Source of the DNA: Paenibacillus amylolyticus
GTDB lineage: Bacteria > Bacillota > Bacilli > Paenibacillales > Paenibacillaceae
DNA length: 64,000 nucleotides
Assembly (NCBI RefSeq): GCF_001570725.1
Contig: NZ_BCNV01000005.1
Coordinates: 620,001 to 684,000 of the forward strand
Direction: 5' to 3'
The notes below the pieces were generated by a model. The model did not search any database, was not told where the DNA came from, and saw only the letters and a program-made list of their open reading frames with translations. The number at the start of each line of letters is the position of its first letter. Positions within the stretch are counted from its first letter, which is position 1. Positions 25,492 through 33,826 of the stretch are shown here, one piece after another. The position numbers and the translations under genes were made by a program.

Positions 25492-26967
25492 TCAAAAGGT
25501 CGTAAGACCCAGAATCAGTTGCAGCTTATATAGGACACCTTTCAAAAACGTGGTCTTCTCCTGAAACTCATCCAGGTCTAACGTGAACTCGGCATCATTA
25601 TTATTCCAAATCCGTTCAAAATAATTCGCGATATCAAGCGTGAACTTATTGTCTGGAGGTGCAGCAACCCATAGATCATTCTCCAGATTGTAGTCATTCA
25701 TGTTTCGGGGTGTGAAGTTGGTTGAACCGCCAAGGACAATATGATCCCCGGTTGCTTTGGCAATATAAATCATCTTGGTATGATACTGCTCCTTGGTGGT
25801 GTTATACCAGCGGATCTGAATTTTACCGTCGGATTTATCATGCAATTCGGCGGCGACAGGACGGTTCGGAATGCCGATCTTTTCCTGACCAAAGGCATTT
25901 TCATTCGGATCAAGTACAAGTCGGATCTCGGTTCCTCGTTTTGAGGCTTCCAGCAGGGCTTCCAACACTTTCGGAGAGGCCACATAGAACATGCCCATCC
26001 ATAAGGTGTCACCTTTGCCTGCTTGGTTGATCTCATGGAGTACAGCGTCATTCACTTTGCCTTCAGTTAAATAGCGAATGCGTAAGTCTCCCGTGTTTGA
26101 ATCCGTGGAAGGGGCCGTGTATGTCGGAACCTGGCCTCCGCCTGAGATATCCAGTACAGCTTGCTCTGACTGAAGGATATCCCCAATGATTGGACCTGTT
26201 ACTTCAAAGGCAATGTTCGAGTGGTAGGCACTCGCATCATGAATATTACCAGAAGAGACAATGGCCTTCTTCTCACTAACAACAACTTTGCGATGATTGG
26301 CCTTCACATTGAGCAGCTTGAGATAGGAACGTACTGTTACATCCGGACCGTCCGTGGCCATCAGGTTTTTGATCCATCCATCTCCGGATTGACCAAACCA
26401 TTGGAAGAAGGTCCGCCAGACCGCAGAGTATACTGGAGTTGAATCACGCAGAGGGTCCACATCGGTAATGACCACGTGAATGCCTGCTTGTGTCATTTGT
26501 TCCAGCAACGGATTGGGTGCTGAGTTATAGTTGGTATTTACTTCATCTGTAATGAACCAAATGTCCATGTCCGGGTGCTGATTTTTTTTGGCGACCAGCG
26601 CTTCGGTGAATTCTGTACTTACAGGTGGGAAATTCTGTCCCTTATGCTGATAATTATTGAACAAGAACATATCGACCAGGACAAACTGTTCTGCTTCCTC
26701 GACAACCTGCATCATGCGCTGGAAGATCTGTTGTTCGTGCTGCATCTGTCCGTCAGAGGAAGGATAAGTGAGATCATGCAGGAACTCGACTTGATCCACA
26801 CGGTACTCTGGACTTTCATAAGAAATGCCTGCTGGTAATGGTTTGTAGGTCTGATAGAGCATGACGGCGATGAGCCATAGTACCAATAGGACGAGACCTG
26901 TTCGTATGTATGGAAATTTGCCGCGTGAAGACTTGCGGTCTGATGTATGGCGGCGTAATGAGACCAA
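25492..26967 (-). CDS. Phospholipase D-like / cardiolipin synthase-like membrane protein
   Basis: A protein of 491 residues with one N-terminal membrane helix (LVLLVLWLIAVMLYQ) and a long outside or peripheral domain. Two PLD-type repeats are visible. The first reads NHRKVVVSEKKAIVSSGN, the second YHTKMIYIAKATGDHIVLGG followed by STNFTPRNMND. Both keep His and Lys, but the Asp of the classical HxKx4D is Glu in the first and Ala in the second. Phosphodiester transfer on phospholipids is possible but unproven. The start is the TTG at 26967, seven bases after AAAGGGGAG; a GTG at 27009 has no binding site. Confidence 0.78.
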   Translation of the reverse strand: MVSLRRHTSDRKSSRGKFPYIRTGLVLLVLWLIAVMLYQTYKPLPAGISYESPEYRVDQVEFLHDLTYPSSDGQMQHEQQIFQRMMQVVEEAEQFVLVDMFLFNNYQHKGQNFPPVSTEFTEALVAKKNQHPDMDIWFITDEVNTNYNSAPNPLLEQMTQAGIHVVITDVDPLRDSTPVYSAVWRTFFQWFGQSGDGWIKNLMATDGPDVTVRSYLKLLNVKANHRKVVVSEKKAIVSSGNIHDASAYHSNIAFEVTGPIIGDILQSEQAVLDISGGGQVPTYTAPSTDSNTGDLRIRYLTEGKVNDAVLHEINQAGKGDTLWMGMFYVASPKVLEALLEASKRGTEIRLVLDPNENAFGQEKIGIPNRPVAAELHDKSDGKIQIRWYNTTKEQYHTKMIYIAKATGDHIVLGGSTNFTPRNMNDYNLENDLWVAAPPDNKFTLDIANYFERIWNNNDAEFTLDLDEFQEKTTFLKGVLYKLQLILGLTTF

Positions 26968-27094
26968 CGGTGGACTCCCCTTTCTGTGCTTGCTGACTTC
27001 TATTACCACACGGATGTTAACGTTGACGCAGTATAGACCGGAAGGAGAGCAAATATATCCGTAAAATGCAGATTACAAAATTGGCAGGATGCAA

Positions 27095-27123
27095 TCGACA
27101 GGTCTGTGACCGTTGTGTATAAT
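27095..27123 (+). promoter_or_regulatory. Promoter of the CarH-type regulator gene
   Basis: TCGACA (27095-27100), 17 bases, TATAAT (27118-27123): a good vegetative promoter. The -10 lies inside the first of three 11-bp repeats. Confidence 0.8.
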
Positions 27124-27149
27124 GAGTGTATTATTTTTGTAGAATGTTG
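27117..27149 (+). promoter_or_regulatory. Three tandem 11-bp repeats, probable CarH operator (autoregulatory)
   Basis: GTATAATGAGT, GTATTATTTTT and GTAGAATGTTG follow one another without gaps. The same arrangement and consensus (GTATWATKTTT) recur at the carotenoid promoter (28321-28353). Thermus CarH is known to place its MerR domains on tandem 11-bp direct repeats. The first repeat covers the -10. Confidence 0.75.
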
Positions 27150-27224
27150 GGGTTTTCATATGCCTGACAAGGACGGGGAACCAATGAGATAACCTGTGTA
27201 TTATGGACACATATAGGAAAGAAA

Positions 27225-28181
27225 GTGGGTAATAAAGTGTATTCCATCAAACAAGTCGCTGCCATGCTCGGTATCCCGACGGTAACGCTACGGGCTTGGG
27301 AGAATCGGTATAGTGCGGTCACCCCTGAGCGGACGGAATCGGGTTATCGAATGTACACCGAAGAGAATGTTGCGGATCTGCGCTGGTTGAAAGAGCAGGT
27401 AGAGCTGCATCAGACCAATATCTCGGAAGCGGTACGGATGTTGAAAGTAAACAAATTAAATCCGCCCGAGGCTGTGCCCACGCCGATCATGGCTCCGGTG
27501 CCTACGATGGAAGAAGCCTATGCACGCATGGCAGATCAGATCTATGACTCGCTCTACAACTTTCAGGGTGAACGTGCCAATGGTCTGATCGATTTTGGTT
27601 TTACCATGTATGGATACGACTCGATGTTCTATCATGTGCTGGTGCCCATTCTGGTTCGGGTTGGAGATGCATGGGAGCAAGGCAGGGCTTCGGTGGCGCA
27701 GGAGCACTTCATGACACAGCTGATATCACAGCGCTTTTATCAGTTTTTCCATCTGTTCCCGATCTATCCTCATCTGCCCAAAGTTCTGGCGTTGTGTCCG
27801 GAAGGGGAGCATCATCAGGTCGGGTTGCTGCTGTTCTCTCTCTTTATGCGCAAAAATGGAGCGGAAGTACTGTATCTCGGTGCCAACACGCCAGAGGAAG
27901 GCATCTTCCCGATTATCCGGGAGCAAAAGATCAAGTTGGTCTGCCTGTCGATCACAAGTCCAGGGCTTCTTGAAAAATGTGATCAGCTCGTCGAGCGGAT
28001 TATGAACGAGTTCCCGCATATTCGCTTCGTACTTGGGGGCAAAGGCTATGAGCGTGCAGAGCATGCGCGTTATCCCCAATGGATCATGCCTGAGAACTCA
28101 GCAGATTGGCAGTCATGGATGGAGCGGGAATATCTTGCAGAGCGACCACCTGGTGCGCGGTTCGGACAGGCTAATAATTAA
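27225..28181 (+). CDS. CarH/LitR-type B12-dependent MerR regulator (predicted light sensor)
   Basis: Regulator of 318 residues. The MerR winged helix is at residues 5-73 (YSIKQVAAMLGIPTVTLRAW then ENRYSA). A helical bundle follows with W150 and E160-H161, the Wx9EH signature of CarH photoreceptors. A cobalamin-binding domain carries the ExHxxG motif at 195-200. In known CarH, adenosylcobalamin stabilises a DNA-binding tetramer in the dark, and light splits it and frees the promoter. The carotenoid operon lies directly downstream. GTG 27225 is the annotated start; a GTG at 27237 is also possible. Confidence 0.9.
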   Translation: MGNKVYSIKQVAAMLGIPTVTLRAWENRYSAVTPERTESGYRMYTEENVADLRWLKEQVELHQTNISEAVRMLKVNKLNPPEAVPTPIMAPVPTMEEAYARMADQIYDSLYNFQGERANGLIDFGFTMYGYDSMFYHVLVPILVRVGDAWEQGRASVAQEHFMTQLISQRFYQFFHLFPIYPHLPKVLALCPEGEHHQVGLLLFSLFMRKNGAEVLYLGANTPEEGIFPIIREQKIKLVCLSITSPGLLEKCDQLVERIMNEFPHIRFVLGGKGYERAEHARYPQWIMPENSADWQSWMEREYLAERPPGARFGQANN

Positions 28182-28221
28182 ACATAATCTCATAATGATA
28201 TGAATAGGTTAGTGTATAAAG

Positions 28222-28258
28222 GACATCCTTTGACGAAAGTGATCAAAGGGTGTTTTTT
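28222..28258 (+). terminator. Terminator of the CarH-type gene
   Basis: ACATCCTTTG pairs with CAAAGGGTGT (one G-T pair) around an 11-base loop, followed by TTTTTT. It separates the regulator from the carotenoid promoter. Confidence 0.8.
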
Positions 28259-28309
28259 GTGTTTATAAATGGATTAGTAGAGTATTTTGACCGACGGGTC
28301 ATTTTTTGG

Positions 28310-28338
28310 TTTACAAGCCCGTATAATATTTGTATTAT
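28310..28338 (+). promoter_or_regulatory. Promoter of the carotenoid operon
   Basis: TTTACA (28310-28315), 17 bases, TATTAT (28333-28338). The -10 lies in the second of three 11-bp repeats. The leader to the first gene is about 100 bases. Confidence 0.75.
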
Positions 28339-28353
28339 ATTTGTATAATGTTT
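28321..28353 (+). promoter_or_regulatory. Three tandem 11-bp repeats, probable CarH operator at the carotenoid promoter
   Basis: GTATAATATTT, GTATTATATTT and GTATAATGTTT run head to tail, almost identical to the set at 27117-27149. They overlap the spacer and -10, where a bound repressor would block RNA polymerase. Confidence 0.8.
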
Positions 28354-28448
28354 TTGCTAGTTACCCGCTTAAAGTGTTCTTGAGCGGTTTAATAATAGGT
28401 TAGGGGCTAGAGAACTATAGGAATTCCCTACATAGAAAGGTGAGTGGC

Positions 28449-29999
28449 ATGATACCGAATCAACAACGCAAACGTGCAGCTGTCATTGGCGCAGGTCCAG
28501 GTGGGCTTGCAGCAGCGATGCTATTGTCCGGTCAGGGATACGAAGTAGATGTGTATGAGAAACAGCCAGTCATCGGGGGACGTTCTGCCAGACTGGAGCT
28601 GGGCGAATATCGATTCGACCGGGGTGCAACGTTTTTGATGATGCCACAGCTGATCGAAGAGATGTTCGATGTGGTGGGACGCAAATTATCCGATTATGTG
28701 GATATGAAAGAGCTAACCCCGCTGTACGCACTGAACTTTGGTGACAAGGTGTTCAAGCCTTCTCGTAATCGAGAAGATACAGCTGCACAGATTAAGCAAT
28801 TGTTTCCGGGCAATGAAGACAATTACCTTCGGTTCATGCAAGAAGAAGAAGTGAAATTTGGCAAAGTCATGCCTTTGCTCCGTCGTCCTTTTGGCAAGCT
28901 GACTGACTATTTGCGCAAGGACGCGGTAACAGCTCTGCCCAAGCTTGATGTCCACAATACGGTATATGGAATCTTGTCCCGCTATTTTACAGATGAGCGT
29001 CTACGCTGGGCCTTTACATTCCAATCCAAATATCTCGGCATGTCTGCCTGGGATTGTCCGGGCACCTTTACCATACTATCGTTCATTGAGCATCACTACG
29101 GATTGTTCCACCCCATCGGCGGTGTGAATCGGATCTTCCAAGCCATGGCTGATGTCGTGGAAGAACACGGAGGACGCATACATACTTCCACTCCAGTGAA
29201 ACAGGTCATCGTTCGCAATGGTCGTGCAGAAGGTGTCTTGCTTGAGAGCGGTGAACGCATCGAAGCGGACCATGTTGTTGTGAACGCCGACTTCGCACAT
29301 GCGGTGAACCATCTGTTCGAACCGGGTGTACTCAAGAAATATACTCCGGAGAAAATGAAACGCAAAAAGTACTCCTGCTCGACAGCAATGTTGTATCTGG
29401 GCGTGGATGGTGAAGTGGACCTGCCGCATCACTCAATCTATTTTCCCGAGGACTACCGGTTGAACGTCGACGAGATTACGAAGCACAAAATGCTGTCTGC
29501 CGATCCATCTCTATATATTCATAACCCTTCCAGACTCGATTCGACGCTGGCACCGGAAGGAAAATCTGCATTATATGTTCTTATGCCTACGCCTAACCTT
29601 ACCGCAAACATCGATTGGGAGGCAGAACGTGAGAATGTGCAGGAGGCCATGATGAAACGTATGGAAGGCATTCCTGAGCTGGCCGACATTCGCAGCCGTA
29701 TTGAAGAATGTATGTTGTTCACTCCACTCGATTGGGAGAATGAATTGGATGTGTATCGCGGAGCCACGTTCAATATGGCACATAACCTGGGTCAGATGAT
29801 GTACTTGCGTCCCCATAACCAGTTTGAAGAGTTGAAAAGTGTATGGCTGGTGGGCGGAGGGACACATCCGGGCAGCGGGTTGCCAACGATCTTCGAATCG
29901 GCACGGATCAGTGTCAGATTGATCCAGGAAGAGGACGCGCGCACACGCTCTAAACCATCCTCTTATGTGAAGACGGTGGAAGCCGGGGGGCATTCATGA
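28449..29999 (+). CDS. CrtI/CrtN-family carotenoid desaturase (1 of 3)
   Basis: FAD-dependent enzyme of 516 residues and first gene of the operon. The N-terminal dinucleotide motif AAVIGAGPGGLAAAMLLSGQ leads into VYEKQPVIGGR, and the C-terminal flavin motif is VWLVGGGTHPGSGLPTIFES. The family desaturates phytoene or 4,4'-diapophytoene, or oxidises the ends of such chains. Which step this copy performs cannot be told by eye. The start is ATG 28449, eight bases after AAAGG; an in-frame GTG at 28440 overlaps the binding site. The stop overlaps the next start. Confidence 0.88.
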   Translation: MIPNQQRKRAAVIGAGPGGLAAAMLLSGQGYEVDVYEKQPVIGGRSARLELGEYRFDRGATFLMMPQLIEEMFDVVGRKLSDYVDMKELTPLYALNFGDKVFKPSRNREDTAAQIKQLFPGNEDNYLRFMQEEEVKFGKVMPLLRRPFGKLTDYLRKDAVTALPKLDVHNTVYGILSRYFTDERLRWAFTFQSKYLGMSAWDCPGTFTILSFIEHHYGLFHPIGGVNRIFQAMADVVEEHGGRIHTSTPVKQVIVRNGRAEGVLLESGERIEADHVVVNADFAHAVNHLFEPGVLKKYTPEKMKRKKYSCSTAMLYLGVDGEVDLPHHSIYFPEDYRLNVDEITKHKMLSADPSLYIHNPSRLDSTLAPEGKSALYVLMPTPNLTANIDWEAERENVQEAMMKRMEGIPELADIRSRIEECMLFTPLDWENELDVYRGATFNMAHNLGQMMYLRPHNQFEELKSVWLVGGGTHPGSGLPTIFESARISVRLIQEEDARTRSKPSSYVKTVEAGGHS

Positions 30000-31459
30000 A
30001 GCGGGCCGCTATTGTAGGTGCAGGGATTGGCGGACTCACTTCGGCACTGTTGTTGAACCGTCAAGGGTGGGATGTCACCGTGTATGAACGGGGTTCCCGC
30101 GTTGGCGGACGCATTGGATATGAGCAGGACGGGGAGTACAGGATCGATCAGGGTCCGACCATTGTACTTCTGCCTGAGATGTTACTTGGTATCTTGGAGG
30201 AGGCAGGCGTAGATCGATCGAAGATTGAGCTACTTCGCTGTGATCCGCTATATAGAGTGCATTACCATAGTGGTCGTGTCATGACCAAGATGACGTCACG
30301 TGAGGAGCAGACGGCGGAGATTGAACGTTTGTTCCCGGGAGAGAGCCGGGGATTCACACGGTTCATGAAAGATATGGACACGTTGTTTCCGGCAGGACGG
30401 GCAGCTTTTCTGGAAAGGGCTTTTCCACGCAAAAGGGATTTCTTCACACCTTCTCTCATGTCACTCATGGGCAGATTGCGTGCCCACAAAAGTGTCAGGA
30501 AAGCAGTAGGCGATTATTTTGAGCATGAAGAATTGCTTGATGCGTACTCTCTGCAAAGTCTATACATCGGTGGATCACCGTTTGGGACGCCAGGTATCTA
30601 TTCTCTTTTGCCTTACGCTGAGCATGAATATGGCATCTGGATGGTCAAAGGCGGATATGCAGCATTACCGGCTATTCTGGAACAGGAACTGATATCGCGT
30701 GGTGGACGTGTCGTGCTAAATTCGGAAGTTACAGGGCTCACCATTAAAAATGGTGTGTGTGAAGGTATAGAAACGGCAGCAGGCGCAGAAAATGTGGATG
30801 CAGTTATCTACAATGGCGATTTCCCCCATCTTTCGGGTTTGCTTGGTCAGTCCCCAGAGGTGGCGCGGAAAAGAAAGCCGTATCGTCCCTCTTCAGGATG
30901 TGTATTGCTCTACGTTGGCGTGGACAAAACCTGGGAAGATGCTACGACACACCAGTTCTTCCTGCCACCGAGTCTAGAAGGTAGTTTACAGGAAGTCTTC
31001 AATCAGCGACGCATTCCGGCAAAGTCCTCATTTTACGTATTTAATCCGGTCGCATTGGATGAAACTGCAGCGCCTCAAGGACAGAGTGTATTGTATTTCC
31101 TCATTCCCGTACCCGATGCCGAAGGTGTCGACTGGGATCAGGAGAGCGAAGCATTGGCAGAACGTGTACTGGAAGAAGCGGAACAACGGGGATTCCCGGG
31201 ACTTCGTGCAGCGATCAAGTGGAAAAAGGTGCGTACACCCGCTGACGCAGAGCGAGACGGGCTCTATGGGGGCGGAAGCTTCGGCATTGCGCCAGTGTTG
31301 TTCCAGTCCGGTGTATACCGACCACAACCCAAACCATTTCCCAATATACAGGGATTATATGCCGCAGGAGCATCTGTACATCCTGGAGGCGGAGTGCCGA
31401 TTGTGATGCAAAGTGCACGTATGGCCGTCAATCAACTCATGAAGGAGATGGGAACATGA
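29996..31459 (+). CDS. CrtI/CrtN-family carotenoid desaturase or oxidase (2 of 3)
   Basis: Flavoenzyme of 487 residues. It starts directly with AAIVGAGIGGLTSALLLNRQ and VYERGSRVGGRIG, and ends with YAAGASVHPGGGVPIVMQSA. It is a clear relative of the genes on either side in this operon but differs enough to suggest a separate step. The ATGA overlap with the first desaturase and with the synthase gene indicates coupled translation. It acts on a membrane-bound polyene. Substrate chain length (C30 or C40) cannot be decided from sequence alone. Confidence 0.87.
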   Translation: MKRAAIVGAGIGGLTSALLLNRQGWDVTVYERGSRVGGRIGYEQDGEYRIDQGPTIVLLPEMLLGILEEAGVDRSKIELLRCDPLYRVHYHSGRVMTKMTSREEQTAEIERLFPGESRGFTRFMKDMDTLFPAGRAAFLERAFPRKRDFFTPSLMSLMGRLRAHKSVRKAVGDYFEHEELLDAYSLQSLYIGGSPFGTPGIYSLLPYAEHEYGIWMVKGGYAALPAILEQELISRGGRVVLNSEVTGLTIKNGVCEGIETAAGAENVDAVIYNGDFPHLSGLLGQSPEVARKRKPYRPSSGCVLLYVGVDKTWEDATTHQFFLPPSLEGSLQEVFNQRRIPAKSSFYVFNPVALDETAAPQGQSVLYFLIPVPDAEGVDWDQESEALAERVLEEAEQRGFPGLRAAIKWKKVRTPADAERDGLYGGGSFGIAPVLFQSGVYRPQPKPFPNIQGLYAAGASVHPGGGVPIVMQSARMAVNQLMKEMGT

Positions 31460-32328
31460 ATGAAGCGATTTTGAGCAGGTGTGAAGAGTTGATGCAAAAG
31501 GGTTCTTCCTCTTTTTATCAGGCCTTTAGAGGGCTGCCTAGTCCACGTCGGGAAGCGGTATATGTCATTTATGCCTTCTGCCGCATGATTGATGACAGTG
31601 TAGACGAGCCGGAGCATTCGCCCTATACGATTCACGAAATCCATGATTTGTTTGATCAGTTGGATGACGCGGAAGGACATTTTATCTGGCCAGCACTGAG
31701 ATGGTTGTTCAGCAGTTTCCCTCATCTGGATAAGGGGCCATTCTTCCGTCAGATGGAAGGGCAACTCACGGATCTTAAAGTAACGCATTATACAACAATG
31801 CAGGAACTGGAGCATTATTGTTATCTGGTAGCCGGAACCGTAGGTGAGATGTTGTTGCCTGTATTGCGGGATGATAACGGCGCGGAAGTAGCCATGAACG
31901 GGATTGCTTTGGGTAAAGGAATGCAGATCGTCAATATTATTCGGGATGTTGGTGAAGATCGGGCCAGAGTGCGCCGATATGTTCCGCTGGAGATCATGGA
32001 GAAGCATGGTTATACCGAGCAGGACTTCGAAGACGGGATCGTGGACGAGCGCTTTATTGCCATTGTTCACGAATTAAAAGCGGCAGCATTGAACTGGTTC
32101 CGTATTGGCATGGATCGTCTGGATACGTACCCAACGGAAAGTGCGTTTTCCATCGAGCTGGCAGCAGCCTTTTACTCCACCATTCTACACGCGGTTGAAC
32201 GCAACGACTATGACGTATATACCAAACGGGCCTATGTAAGCGATGAATTGAAACTGGAGATGTTGGGTGCGATTGTGAAACGTTATCCGATGCTGGCCTT
32301 CCAAGCTTCCCGAACGGCGGTATCCTGA
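31456..32328 (+). CDS. Phytoene/squalene synthase-family enzyme (CrtB/CrtM type)
   Basis: Head-to-head prenyl transferase of 290 residues and the committed step of the pathway. It joins two farnesyl or geranylgeranyl diphosphates. The first Asp-rich motif is FCRMIDDSVDEPE (near residue 50) and the second is NIIRDVGEDRARVR (near 160). The conserved KGSSSFYQAF near residue 15 is also typical. The family placement is firm; whether the product is C30 4,4'-diapophytoene, as in many Firmicutes, or C40 phytoene is open. Confidence 0.9.
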   Translation: MNEAILSRCEELMQKGSSSFYQAFRGLPSPRREAVYVIYAFCRMIDDSVDEPEHSPYTIHEIHDLFDQLDDAEGHFIWPALRWLFSSFPHLDKGPFFRQMEGQLTDLKVTHYTTMQELEHYCYLVAGTVGEMLLPVLRDDNGAEVAMNGIALGKGMQIVNIIRDVGEDRARVRRYVPLEIMEKHGYTEQDFEDGIVDERFIAIVHELKAAALNWFRIGMDRLDTYPTESAFSIELAAAFYSTILHAVERNDYDVYTKRAYVSDELKLEMLGAIVKRYPMLAFQASRTAVS

Positions 32329-33095
32329 TGGTCCAGTGGCTTTACTGGGCATGGTATGTCATTGGAGCCGTCTTGATGCTGACGATCGGCGTGCCTGACG
32401 TATTATCCTTTTCGAATGGTTTATTTCTAATCTTCTATGCGCTGTATGTGCTGGATCTGATCTACCAAGGGCGTAATCGGACAGGTCTGTCCGACCAGTC
32501 AGTCATCTGGCTGAAACCCGGACTCTGGATAGCGTCTGTGATCATCTGGCTAGGAGGTATGGGCGTGGAGTGGGTAGGGGTTCATACCCATTGGCCTTTT
32601 GGTGAGTATGCCTACTCTGACTTCTTCGGGATTCATCTGTTCAGTGTGCCAGTTACGCTGGGTTTCGCATGGATCGCAGTGGTGGGTAACTCGGCGCTGT
32701 TAAGTGGTGGCGGTTCAACCTGGACTGGAAAACTGCTTCGAGCAGTGAAGACCGGGTTCTGGGCAATTGTCCTCGATCTGGTACTCGACCCTGTTGCACA
32801 TGCGAGAGGATTCTGGGAATGGCAGGCTCTAGGTGGTTTCTACGGTGTTCCGTGGACCAATTACATAAGCTGGTTTATCATGGGTGCATTCCTGTCCCTC
32901 TTCCTTCCGGCCATGCCTAATGACCGTAGCTCATTGCTGCGTGCCAAATGGCTGTATCAGCTGTTTATTCTTCTGTTCGGCCTACTTGCTCTCAAGGAAG
33001 GGATTACAGGCAGCTTTATCATCGCCATTGCTGGTGTGCTTCTTGCCGAAGGGAGCTGGCTATATGATTCGCGCCGTAAAATCAAAACCGTTTAA
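32328..33095 (+). CDS. Carotenoid biosynthesis membrane protein (DUF422/CruF-like)
   Basis: Integral membrane protein of 255 residues with about seven hydrophobic helices. Motifs of the DUF422 carotenoid family are visible: MGVEWVGVHTHWPFGEYAY near residue 80 and LDLVLDPVAHARGFWEW near 145. Characterised relatives include CruF, a 1',2'-hydratase, and the bacterioruberin-pathway hydratase. Here it probably hydrates or otherwise modifies a chain end before glycosylation. It starts one base into the end of the synthase gene. Its presence is less common in C30 operons and hints at a distinct end product. Confidence 0.78.
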   Translation: MVQWLYWAWYVIGAVLMLTIGVPDVLSFSNGLFLIFYALYVLDLIYQGRNRTGLSDQSVIWLKPGLWIASVIIWLGGMGVEWVGVHTHWPFGEYAYSDFFGIHLFSVPVTLGFAWIAVVGNSALLSGGGSTWTGKLLRAVKTGFWAIVLDLVLDPVAHARGFWEWQALGGFYGVPWTNYISWFIMGAFLSLFLPAMPNDRSSLLRAKWLYQLFILLFGLLALKEGITGSFIIAIAGVLLAEGSWLYDSRRKIKTV

Positions 33096-33825
33096 TCAGA
33101 TTTTTTCCTTATACAATCACTATTATCTGCTGCGTCGGCGCTTCCGCTCCTTCACTCTATCGGGGTCACTGGACCCGCAGGTGGATATCCGGGACAACTC
33201 CCCGATTGATCCCACTCGCCCGGTGATCTACTTCATGAACCACAGCTCCTGGTGGGATGGTCTGCTGCTCTATCATGCGGCCAGGCAGACATCGCGAGGA
33301 GATCATTATGTGATGATGGAGGAGCAGCAGCTTCAGCAATATGCTTTTTTTCGTAAATTGGGTGCGTATTCGATCAATAAGGAGAGTGCGTCCGGTATTC
33401 GGACCTCTCTACAGTACACCAGTGAGCTGTTGAATTCGGGCAAAAGGGTCTGGATTTTTCCACAAGGAGAAATTCTGCATCAGGAGGCCAGACCGATTCA
33501 GTTCCGTCCAGGCATCGGATTGTTGCTTCGACGCTCCCCGAATGCCATCGCCGTACCGGTAACCTTGTGCCATGGGATGGTCCAGCATGATTTACCGGAA
33601 ATATCGATGTGGGCGGGCTCTCCTGTGGTAGAAGACTGGAAGGCATGGAAGAGTGAAGAGATTGCCTCCAGACTCGGCAGTTTGTTGGAACAGCAGTTAG
33701 ACGATCATAGATCAGAGCTTATACGGATGGGGCAGGGAAGTTTGCCAGATGCGCTTCCGCTGATTCGTCATGTACGTTCGACAAGTGAAAAATACGATGC
33801 GGCACGAAAGCGGGTGAACCGTTAG
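33064..33825 (+). CDS. PlsC-type acyltransferase of the carotenoid operon (CrtO-like)
   Basis: 1-acylglycerol-phosphate acyltransferase fold, 253 residues. The HX4D catalytic motif is in FMNHSSWWDGLLLY (near residue 60). The FPEG block appears as WIFPQGEILHQ, with Gln in place of Glu. The start, ATG 33064, lies 32 bases inside the end of the DUF422 gene. In staphyloxanthin-like pathways an acyltransferase esterifies the sugar on a glycosylated carotenoid, and the following glycosyltransferase supports that role here. General lysophospholipid acylation is the alternative. Confidence 0.82.
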   Translation: MIRAVKSKPFNQIFSLYNHYYLLRRRFRSFTLSGSLDPQVDIRDNSPIDPTRPVIYFMNHSSWWDGLLLYHAARQTSRGDHYVMMEEQQLQQYAFFRKLGAYSINKESASGIRTSLQYTSELLNSGKRVWIFPQGEILHQEARPIQFRPGIGLLLRRSPNAIAVPVTLCHGMVQHDLPEISMWAGSPVVEDWKAWKSEEIASRLGSLLEQQLDDHRSELIRMGQGSLPDALPLIRHVRSTSEKYDAARKRVNR

Positions 33826-33826
33826 G

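Noticed and set aside
32884..33063. 60-residue N-terminal extension of the acyltransferase
   Set aside because: It overlaps the DUF422 gene in another frame, is Cys-rich and shadow-like; ATG 33064 gives a normal length.
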